Origin: Antedon bifida
Taxonomy: Eukaryota; Echinodermata; Crinoidea; Comatulida; Antedonidae
NCBI GenBank assembly: GCA_963402885.1
Contig: OY727093.1
Location: forward strand, 31,309,409 to 31,373,408
Reading direction: 5' to 3'
Length of the DNA stretch: 64,000 nucleotides
Notes under the pieces: generated by a model
What the model was told of the DNA's origin: nothing
Databases searched by the model: none
Seen by the model: the letters and a program-made list of their open reading frames with translations, nothing else
Program-made: the position numbers and the translations under genes
Part shown: piece after piece, positions 55,638-64,000 of the stretch
Layout: each line of letters begins with the position of its first letter
How positions within the stretch are numbered: the first letter of the stretch is position 1

Positions 55638-56312
55638 ACAAACACAAACACATGTTCTACAGTTGTTTAGAAAATGGCTTTCATTTGATAATGTTGTACT
55701 AAGTAGGCTGAGAAAATTTCTTCATTTCAAAATGTTTTAAATATGGTTAAAAGAAGACTTATTTGATATGGTATAAATGTGGTTTATACTATTGAACCCA
55801 CCTGGTTCCCGGTACTGTATCTCCACATATTGCTTTATCTATCCAGTTTAGGCCAATTCATGCAACGCCCGTATTATGTTAAATCCTATGTGATACATAT
55901 GTGATGCTGTATTTAGGATCTTCCTATGATACTGGATATTATAATGCAGATACTGTACCGAGAATTGCTACAAATTGTAAATTCTATGTTTATACATTAT
56001 GAAATGATTGTTTAAGTATTGTTTCATCTCAAACGATAAAATTATGTAAATTTTGTATATGTATTATATATTTTTAAGAGAGTGTGTTTGGAATGAGAGG
56101 TGTACTTTTAATTATTCCCTATTTTTACAAGTTTAGTGAATCAGTATTTTACAAAATGCTTACAGAAGTAGATGATAAGATGGATACCTTATTTTATTAA
56201 TATTTTGAATATATAAAAAATTGGAAGATAGAGGTACCCATATCAGCATTATAAAGCATGATTTTAATTTCTAAATTTGTTTACCTCTCTCAACTATTGA
56301 ATTGCTGAAATA

Positions 56313-56490
56313 TAAAGCCCTGTCTACACTATCAAACGTTATGTAAACAAAAAATGTGATGTGCCCATATATGGACATGATTATGGCATATCACCACCAT
56401 ATTTGAGCATATCCCTACCATATTTGGGCCGGGCACATCACACTTTTTTTTGTCAAACTAGTTTGATAGTGTAGACAGACAGAGCTTTAG
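56313..56490 (-). mobile_element. MITE-1 copy 19
   Basis: Ends TAAAGCCCTGTCTACAC and GTGTAGACAGACAGAGCTTTA, the latter with a 4-bp GACA duplication. Two internal units, with GGCC inserted in one. Confidence 0.85.
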
Positions 56491-57507
56491 TGATGGTGCT
56501 ACACAAAGTTGCAGCTCCATTTACACTCACAATATTAAATGCAACTTAAACCTCTTGGGACTAAATATTTGTAGTAGGTTCTGTAATTAATGGATTTTAA
56601 CTGCCAAAATTGCTACAGAATTGTTAGCATTCTAAAAATACTTTCTGGAGTCTTTAAACTTAGTTAGAAGATGGGTCACCTTTTTTGTCAGACTGCTAGT
56701 AATTAAGGCACTGTTAAATATTGGTATAATATGTATGCACCTTATTCCACTGGTAAAAACAATCTACATGTACTTATGTATGTGCATTTTATGCATGTTT
56801 CTAAAAATGAAACCGATTTTTTTAGACTAACAGTTGCAGTCTAATGTTGAAATGTAAATAATCAAGTGTTACCGCCCTCTATAGTATTTGTGTAGTTAGT
56901 GTTTAAGCAACAAATTCATTGTACTAATAATGTAGCATTTAATCAAGGAATGTGCATGAATTTCTGGCAGGATTTCTTTTTCTTAAAATCTAACCAGCAA
57001 TAGAAGGTACCTTCTAAAGACATTAAAACAACAAAATTAAATTGTAAAAGTGTGTATATATGTTAACGTACAAGAAATGTGGAGCAGATAAAAAGCAAGT
57101 TTTATAGGCCTATTCTTAAATCAGATCTATTGACAGTGACCATCAGAAAAGTTGATTTTTAAACAAATTGTCAAGGCACATGCAGGTACGTAAATAATGG
57201 ACACTTATTTAGACCAAACAGCTTATAAATCAAAGGAATTTTTAATTTATTCAATTAGAGACCAGGAGCTTGGTATTTTTATTTTCGTGTACAGTCTGAA
57301 AAACAATCTGCTGCCCTCTGCTTCAAATGTATTTTATGCAATATACACCGTAAATTAAAAATGTAATATTAATGGTACAGTATTGAATATAAGAATTGAT
57401 CAAAAATTCTTTCCGATAATGTTCAGTTCACAGAAGCTCCTACACTGTGTTTACATACACACATTGTTCTTCACAAAACCAACTTGATTTTTCATTTAAA
57501 TTCCTCT

Positions 57508-59514
57508 TTATTTTTTATTCTTTTTCTTCATCAATTTTGCTTGAACTTTTTGTAATACTTTTGATGATCCCTTTTTCACAGATTTCTTGTTTTTCCCGCT
57601 CGCTTTCGTTGGAATATGCTCGTCTTTTGTGTCATCAACAGGTAGGTCCGTCGTTTTGAAACTGATTTCATCGTCGGGGGTTACTGGAGCGGATGCTAGG
57701 AATTCTTTCATAGTTTCTCTACTTTTTGCTTGCCTTGTTTTTGGTGTTTTATTAGTATCTTTACTCTTTTCAATAGAAAGTAAACCAGAATTCTTCAGCT
57801 TTTCCCATTGCTCACTCTGTAGATAAAAAACAAGAAATTTAGAGGATCTATAAAATGTAAGTAAAATATTGTACAGTATATGTTAACAATTGAAAATGTG
57901 CATTTGTTTTAAAGATGGCTGGTTTACATAAAACACTTGTGTGTATTTTCTTTACTTATTTTACCAATTTCACAAACTACTTAAGTTGCATAAATGTAAA
58001 TGGGGAATAACCTGTGACTTGCAGCCTACTGGGCTGAATTGCGCACAGGTGTAGATGGCACGTAACAACCTTCTTCTCCCCTAATGGTCCCTTTGTGTCT
58101 AGTGCCTGTTTGTCCATAACGACAGGGGGTGAATGGACCAGTACACCAGGGTAACCCCCCTGCATAAACTTGTTACTTACACAACCATCAAAATCGTAAT
58201 CTATTCCAGCTTTTGCTATTTTCTTCTGTCTTTGTTTACTTTGCTTTGCTCTTTTTGTCAGCAGCTTAAGTACTCTGCTTCCATCAGCAGTGAGGGCACT
58301 GTTGTGTTTTGAAATTGCTTTTCTTTTTATAACAGAAGGATTGAAGAAGCGACGGTCACAGCCTTTAAACATGTCTGGATGTATCTTTTCTTTTGCGACG
58401 ACATGACCTGCAAAAGAATAATAATATTATGGTTCTTATTTAACATTAGGGTCTATAGTACAGTTTTTTTCCTGTACCATAAATCAATTGAAATTATTTG
58501 TTTTCAATTTAAATACTTTACTCACATTTTAAAAGTTTGTTGTAAGTGAGGTAGTTGTTCATTGTTTCAGCTGCAATCTTTGCTACCTCGTCAAACTCAA
58601 ACTCTACAAATCCATAGCCTTTAGAGCGCCCACTCTAAATGAAACAGTAAAAACAAAATATAGTTATGTTCAGAAAGTCATTAAAAAGAACAAAATATGG
58701 AGCCTGTGAGACCTTTTAAATTATCGTATATTAAGGTCAAGTGCTTTAATTTAACCATCTAGGAGAATCTTGTTAATTTGGTAATCATGACTGGTTTAAT
58801 AACTGATACTAACCTTTGTTGACCTACTGAGTTTCAATCTTGTTACTGTGCCAAATTGTGAAAAGAAGTGGCGCATCTGTGGCTCGAAAAATCCATGAGG
58901 AATGTGTCCAACGTACAAAACACCTGGTTCAATATCCGTGCTCTAACGACACAAAATATGGTGATGATACGAAGATGGTGACGATACCGAAAGAAAGTAA
59001 GAAATATATTTTATTTTTAATAATATTAATTAGGTATAGGCCTAGGCATAGAGAAACTCTAAAATAAAACTCACTTGACACTGAAAATTAATTAATTTTG
59101 TATGTACTGTAAATTAAATTCAAAATCATTATTTACTCATTGTCATTCATTTAAATATTATTATTAATTAAAATCATGATTGTTGTTGTTCAAATGAGTT
59201 ACAGTAGATCTCTTACTAGTTGGGGCCAAACTGTACCTTTAAAATAACTTATTTCAGCCTAAAAAAACGAATCGTCCTGGGCCGAAACGTCCTGGAGCGA
59301 AACATCCCGGGCCGAAACGTACCGGATTAACGTGATAGAACTTCGAAAGCCGGCATGGACCGCCTAGCTAGCCTACCAGGGGCCGGGCCTAACTAAGAAG
59401 ATTAAAAAACCAATTAAAACACTGAACATTACATACCCTTGGTTTTAGATGCTTCACTTTTTCTTCGAACTCCTTTTGCATTTCACTATTAAGAGCAATA
59501 TGTTGACCTTCCAT
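57508..59514 (-). CDS. NIFK: MKI67 FHA domain-interacting nucleolar phosphoprotein, 5 exons
   Basis: NIFK is a nucleolar RNA-binding protein that binds the Ki-67 FHA domain and takes part in pre-rRNA processing (yeast Nop15 family). Minus-strand exons: 59514-59437, 58942-58814, 58634-58526, 58407-58181, 57816-57508; 852 nt, 283 residues against 293 in human. All introns are GT-AG and phases agree. An RRM occupies about residues 32-112: RNP2 VLYVGHI at 34-40, [17 protein letters not shown], and RNP1 KGYGFVEF at 74-81, followed by [12 protein letters not shown] and LLKCHVV. Next comes a basic region with [22 protein letters not shown], the block found after the RRM in the family. The C-terminal part is lysine-rich (ending KLMKKKNKK) and contains VTPDDEISF, which resembles the conserved acidic DDEIVF stretch near the phospho-dependent Ki-67 site; that link is inference. 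It is head to head with MDH1B. Confidence 0.94.
59267..59334. repeat. Short GC-rich tandem motif
   Basis: Four units of about 15-17 bp built on GGCCGAAACGTCCTGG (ACGAATCGTCCTGG, GCCGAAACGTCCTGG, AGCGAAACATCCCGG, GCCGAAACGTACCGG) in NIFK intron 1. A related ACGAATCGTCCCGGACCGAA is at 7841-7868 upstream of PSMD3. Confidence 0.75.
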
Positions 59515-59590
59515 CTTACAAAGTTGTTTTTATCTAACTATCAAGCGACAAAAAACAAATCACACATGTACATTTGAGAAAGGCGGATGG

Positions 59591-59602
59591 TGCGCATGCG
59601 CG
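59591..59602. promoter_or_regulatory. NRF1-type palindrome
   Basis: TGCGCATGCGCG at 59591 contains GCGCATGCGC, the core of the NRF1 consensus. It is about 77 bases upstream of the NIFK start codon, a typical place for a housekeeping or ribosome-biogenesis promoter. Confidence 0.65.
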
Positions 59603-59815
59603 CCACAAAGATGAAAATGTGTTTTTTAATTTTATAACCTTTAACCTTTGTAAAACATGCTTAAAATTATTAATTCTTATTTCAAGATTTTCATTAAAAT
59701 ATTTTTAATCATACATTTAAAATAATTTTATATTGTTGAAATTTTTTATTACGGAAATAATGGTTGTTATGACATATTTTTATATTAATTTGATGTGAGC
59801 TTTAAAAACATCGCG

Positions 59816-59830
59816 GTTGCTATAGGAAAC
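59816..59830 (+). promoter_or_regulatory. RFX X-box-like site upstream of MDH1B
   Basis: GTTGCTATAGGAAAC fits the RFX consensus RYYNYY-N(1-3)-RRNRAC with a 3-base spacer at every constrained position. It is 172 bases upstream of the MDH1B start. X-boxes control cilium genes, and MDH1B is associated with ciliated cells. Confidence 0.6.
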
Positions 59831-60002
59831 CGATGTACACAAATAAAGTGTGCGAGGATTGTAATTATTGTATCAAGAGTAGTGTGGGTTTTTGATTGAT
59901 TGATTGTATTTCACACAAAACACGTACACAGAGAAATGAACAAGATTTCTAGTTTTATTGTAGATCAAAACAACTAAATGAACAATGCTTTAATTTGCCA
60001 TA

Positions 60003-62479
60003 ATGGCTAAGTTTGTAATTGCAGGTTTGTGCCTTTTATTACACTCTCTTTAATTTGTGTACAAATAGTAATACAGGCTAGGCTAGCCGATAGATGACAT
60101 ATTATAGGCCTAGCCTACTAGAGGCCTAGCTAGCTAGGCCTAGGCTAGGCCAAGCAGCAGCTAGGAATGGATAGGTCTAGCCTAGGCCTACCTGTAACCT
60201 GGATATATGCATAGGCTACGAACATTCAACACTTGCAATCTTATAAATAGAATATTTTTAATCAATAACAGTACAATGATTGAAAACTGCTTATTCTTAT
60301 TATTTTTCAGGTCATGCGGATTGTCCGTATTATGCCAAGACTGAATTATTGGCAGATAATCTACAAACAAATCTAGCTGACTTTAAAATACACAAGATTG
60401 TGAAAACATCTGGAGAATGGGAGGTTAGTAAAAAAAATATATTTTTTATTTTGTTATTTATTGTTCTGTTTTATTTTAAATTTAATTTATCTAGGCCTAT
60501 TGTTACTTTAATAGTAAAATACTTGTGCATATTATAATAAGTAGACTTATATGTACTTGCTGTTTTTTATTTTTGATTAATCATATCTGTTTTTACTTTA
60601 ACATTATATTATATAATAAAACAATTTGCATAGCATCTGTCTTTTGTTTGGTATCATCATTACAATTATTAATTATTTAATAAATGTCTTCTTTTTTGAT
60701 TTTCAAGGAATGGTTAAATACCACTTGCAGCAAGAATGGCTGGTGTCATAAAAAGTCTCCTATTGTTTGGAGAGAGCTTCTTGACCGAGGTGGCAAGGGA
60801 GTTCTGATTGGTGGTTGTAATGAATTCCAAGAATATGCTTACGGTTACTATGGCATTAAATCAGACATGATGAGCTTAGATATGAATAAAGTCAGCGAAG
60901 AAAATCTGTGTACAAAGGTTATAACCATTCAGGAGGATGAATATCTAAAGAGCCTTAGTAATCCATTGAAAGTTTGCATCTCGAATGCTTCTAAACCCAT
61001 GGCTTACTACATGGTTTATGAAATCGCAAGAGGTGATGTCTTTGGCACAACAACGGAAATAAATTTGACGTTATTGGTAGATGACAAAGATAGCGGTGCA
61101 ATTAAAGGTCTTGAAATGGAGGCACAAGATCTGGCTTGTACACTTTTGAGAAAACTCACCATCACAAGTGATGTCAAGGAAGCGTTTGATGGTGTCAGTG
61201 CTGTTGTCTTCTTAGATGGCTCTTCCTTTAAACCAGAAGAATCTCGTGATGATTGGTTAAATTTAAATGGTAATCTGTTCAGAGAATATGGCAGGACCCT
61301 GAACGCTATCGCTGCCAATGATGTCAAGGTGTTAATTGCTGGTGATGGTCCTTTAAATTTCAATGCCTACATGCTAGGAACCACGGCCCCAGCAGTGGCT
61401 CGACAAAACATTGTGGCTATGGCGCGGTTACTCGAAAACAGAGCCAAGGCAGCCATTGCAAGGAAGCTAAATGTTAACTCGGCATTCGTTGTAGACTTAA
61501 TTACCTGGGGAAACATCAGTGGCACCAGTCTAACTGATGTCAATAAAGCATCTGTACATCAATATGACGGAGCGATAGTAGGACCTGATTGGTACTCAAG
61601 ACCCGTCAAAGAGATGGTTCATGATGACAAATGGCTGTCTACTGAATTCTTTGACAGCATAAAGAACCATGAAAGTACTCTTACAAAGACTATTGGACAT
61701 TGTGCCATGCTTTCAGCAGCTTCTGCAGTCATTGGTGTCTTGAAGGATTGGTGGAATGGTTCAGAGAATGGAACAATGTTATCGTTAGGTGTCTTTTCAG
61801 AAGGTATTTTATTATGGTTATGTAATTGTGCAAACAAATTATATCAGTAATGCTCTGTCTACACTATCAAACTTTATGTGACAAAAATGTGTGATGTGCC
61901 CATATATGGTAGTGATGTTCCCAAATACAGTATGGTAGTTATATGACATCATCATGTCCATATATTGGCACATTTTTTTGTCACAGAAAGTGTGATAGTG
62001 TAGACAAGGCTTAAGATGCATTCTTGATTTATTTGTTTATTTCATGATACTTATTTTCTATACTAGGTTGGTATGATCTTCCGTCTGACATCGTATTCTC
62101 CCTTCCTGTCAAGTTCCACAAAGGCAGTTACGAAGTTGTCCAAGATCTTGATATTAACGATGACGACAAACGGACGCTAGAGAGTATCGCAAAAGAACTA
62201 ATTTCCGAGAAAGAAGTCATATTTCCACCTTCACATACCAACACTCCAACACCATCACCGGTAAATACTGGTGAACCTCAAGTGTTTGGCACAGAGACCA
62301 GTGAATCGAACCCTGTCACAGAGGAAAATCCTGAAAGTGTCGCAGCTGACACTGCAGATGTCAATATTGATCGTACTGGGCCGCTGTCAAGAATTGTTGA
62401 AGAGGCCGAGCCAGATAGCAAAGATAAGACAAGAACTAATAGTGAAAAAGTACCCACTGAACCAATAAGCGAAGACTAA
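60003..62479 (+). CDS. MDH1B: Malate dehydrogenase 1B-like protein, 4 exons
   Basis: MDH1B is a malate-dehydrogenase-related protein found in ciliated cells and sperm; its own activity is unproven. Exons: 60003-60024, 60311-60423, 60708-61803, 62067-62479; 1644 nt, 547 residues. The short first exon (MAKFVIA) splices to [17 protein letters not shown], matching the family start. Residues 1 to about 90 look glutaredoxin-like: a CPYY motif at 12-15 in the place of CPYC, and [13 protein letters not shown] near 73-85. The rest follows the MDH fold with blocks [76 protein letters not shown] and [10 protein letters not shown]. The glycine-rich NAD loop and both catalytic residues are replaced (His by Ile315; the Asp of the LDHNRAK block by Leu), as in other MDH1B proteins. 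The acidic C-terminal tail is low complexity. Poly(A) signals follow at 62528. Confidence 0.96.
61849..62014 (+). mobile_element. MITE-1 copy 20 in MDH1B intron 3
   Basis: Starts 45 bp after the exon 3 donor and occupies most of this 263-bp intron. Ends read TGCTCTGTCTACACTATC and GTGTAGACAAGGCTTAA, slightly eroded. Confidence 0.85.
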
Positions 62480-62527
62480 GACATATTAGCTTCTGTATCA
62501 GTGCTGAAGTATTCATCCATAAGATGT

Positions 62528-62542
62528 AATAAATTAAATAAA
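62528..62542 (+). promoter_or_regulatory. MDH1B poly(A) signals
   Basis: Two overlapping-range AATAAA hexamers (62528-62533, 62537-62542), 49 and 58 bases after the stop codon. Confidence 0.7.
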
Positions 62543-63134
62543 CTTGTGTATATAGCACACCATGTGTCTTGCAATTGTCCAGTTTTAATTCTATTAACAC
62601 ACTATCATCAGGAGACTTACTAGATTTAATTTTATTACCGATATAATTTGTTTGCGTTTGTTTGTATGTTATACATAACAATAATAAGTCAGGTATTGAG
62701 TGTAACACCTAATAATTTGATACAATATTTAATCAATGTTTTAATATGATATCGATTTTATAAGATAACAAGAACCAGTTTGATAAGAGCTCAGTTTTTC
62801 ACTTAAGCACTATCTTGACAAGCAAAACGACTGATAAATACCAATTGTGGAAAACTACGATATTTTTTACATGCATGATTAAACAGTGCATAATGAATAA
62901 CATTGATTGAAACACTGTATTTTGGGATTAAGATATTATTTCTCCGTGCCCTTCTAATATCTGTTAGTTGTTAGTGTTGTTTTTGTTACTTCTTTTGTGG
63001 ATCTCGTGTGGGTTATTCAACGGTCATTTATTAGCCTATAATAATTTATAATAAAATCATCGGGATATCTATCACATCTCATTATCTTTATTATGTACAG
63101 TAATAATTTTAAACTTCCGCTAGAATACGCGAGG

Positions 63135-63252
63135 AAGCTTGGTTCCCACTAGCCACGCAACGCAAGGACGTAACGCAACGTAAGTGATTTGACCAATCAA
63201 TCACAAGCGATGGATTATTCGAACAATGGCTTGTCATTGGTCGACTCGTTTC
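63135..63252. mobile_element. MITE-2 copy 3
   Basis: AAGCTTGGTTCCCACTAGCC, ACGCAACGTAAGTGATTTGA, CCAATCAATCACAAGCGATG and GTCATTGGTCGACTCGTTTC. The left arm is close to copy 1; the right outer arm is lost. Confidence 0.68.
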
Positions 63253-63642
63253 AGGGAGATACTGCCGACAAATTGTCATTGGCGGCAGACCAGCCTTCGC
63301 GAAATCTCAATTCATATGATACCATTGAATTGTTATTGAATGAAGAGTTTTCTACTGAGCTAAATCCATTCGTCATTGGCACACGAAGGGTCACAAACCT
63401 GTAATTGTGCGTGCGCACGGTTTTATTGTTGTTGGACAATACTGTAATTGTATTACTTAGCATTAAACTATTAATTTGCCGAGACTACGCGCATTATGAC
63501 GTTTCTTCGCTGAACAAAATCCGTAAAAACTGTGTGTCGAGTTCGTTTATTTATCAATGGTACAATTACAATCAGTATTCTTTTTTTAATCGACTGGTGA
63601 GGAGGAGCACGTTCTAAATGTCTACGCATGTGCAAATAATTT

Positions 63643-64000
63643 ACCATGACGTAGTTCCCTGGTCATAATTCGTCGCTAATAATAATCGAAAGCTCCCATT
63701 ATCAAATTTGTAGAAAATTATTAAATATTCTTCAATTATTATTCAGACCTACATTTAGGTCTGTGCAGTTTCTTCGATGACGCATGCGCACGTATGTTTA
63801 TAAGTCTGAAATCTTTACCATGCTCAATATACCAACCATGACGTATTTAGTTCCCTGGTCATAATAACACTAATAATCGAAAGGTCCCCTTATCAAATTT
63901 GTAGAAAATTATTAAATATTCTTCAATTATTATTCAGACCTACATTTAGGTCTGCGCAGTTTCTTCGATTACGTAGTCAGTATCTATTCGCACGCATGTT
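63643..64000. repeat. Direct repeat, about 192-bp period
   Basis: ACCATGACGTAGTTCCCTGG through ATCAAATTTGTAGAAAATTA, CAGACCTACATTTAGGTCTG and GCAGTTTCTTCGAT occurs at 63643-63800 and again from 63835 to the window end. The internal AGACCTACATTTAGGTCT forms a small hairpin in both. Confidence 0.85.

Larger units (their letters stand above)
53612..57507. other. BMPR2 3-prime region and gap to NIFK
   Basis: No coding exon recognised between the convergent genes. Probably a long BMPR2 3-prime UTR at first; an AATAAA within GAAAATAAATCTTG near 54641 is one possible poly(A) signal. Contains a MITE-2 fragment, a 26-bp minisatellite and two MITE-1 copies. Confidence 0.5.
59515..60002. promoter_or_regulatory. 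Bidirectional promoter region of NIFK and MDH1B
   Basis: Only 488 bp separate the two opposite start codons. The region has no exon apart from the 5-prime UTRs. It contains a palindromic NRF1-type site close to NIFK and an X-box-like site closer to MDH1B, described separately. No TATA box in a convincing position was seen. Confidence 0.7.
62480..64000. other. Region downstream of MDH1B
   Basis: After the MDH1B poly(A) signals no exon is recognised. Contains a MITE-2 copy and a long direct repeat that runs to the window end. A CGCATGCGCACG word at 63780 resembles an NRF1 site, so a promoter beyond the window is possible. Confidence 0.5.

Overview
This is a window of animal nuclear DNA: AT-rich, with intron-split genes, GT-AG splice sites and dense small transposons. 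It holds five protein-coding genes whose exons can be joined in frame into full-length proteins. PSMD3 (a 26S proteasome lid subunit), AGMO (alkylglycerol monooxygenase), BMPR2 (type II BMP receptor), NIFK (a nucleolar Ki-67 partner) and MDH1B (a cilium-linked malate dehydrogenase-like protein) together point to a ciliated bilaterian. Repeat content and the many TAGGCCTA words suggest a marine invertebrate, perhaps an echinoderm, but I hold that loosely. No bacterial, viral, CRISPR or rRNA features are visible.

Layout: PSMD3 (minus, 1095-7050) and AGMO (plus, 10630-15589) are divergent, separated by 3.6 kb of repeat-rich DNA. BMPR2 (plus, 17613-53611) fills more than half the window because its introns, above all the 20.4-kb intron 2, are packed with transposons; its spliced product is 1039 residues by my exon model, about the vertebrate length. 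NIFK (minus, 57508-59514) converges on BMPR2 and is head to head with MDH1B (plus, 60003-62479). The 488 bp between these two start codons carry a palindromic NRF1-type site and an RFX X-box-like site, which fits a housekeeping/ciliary pair. The genes have no evident common pathway; this is ordinary animal gene order.

The most striking structure is at 26519-36081. Five Helitron2/Helentron-like elements are nested inside one another, each inserted into the T-rich tract just after the 5-prime hairpin of the previous one. Five 5-prime heads (a,b,c,d,e) stand in a row at 26519-26800, and their bodies follow in mirror order (e, d, c, b, a), each ending in a 3-prime hairpin and CTAG. Head sequences match the subterminal repeats of the correct bodies, and a separate copy in BMPR2 intron 5 (43861-45348) equals head a joined directly to body a, so it serves as a natural un-nested version. 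Every body I checked carries four about 178-bp modules centred on TGACGTCATC-like cores.

The rest of the non-coding DNA contains about 20 copies of a short TA-flanked MITE, a second palindromic MITE, hAT-like MITEs, three tRNA-derived SINE families, 3-prime ends of LINEs, and several minisatellites (19, 26 and 30 bp periods). Exon boundaries were derived by eye from conserved protein sequence and splice sites; comparisons with human proteins are from memory of those families.
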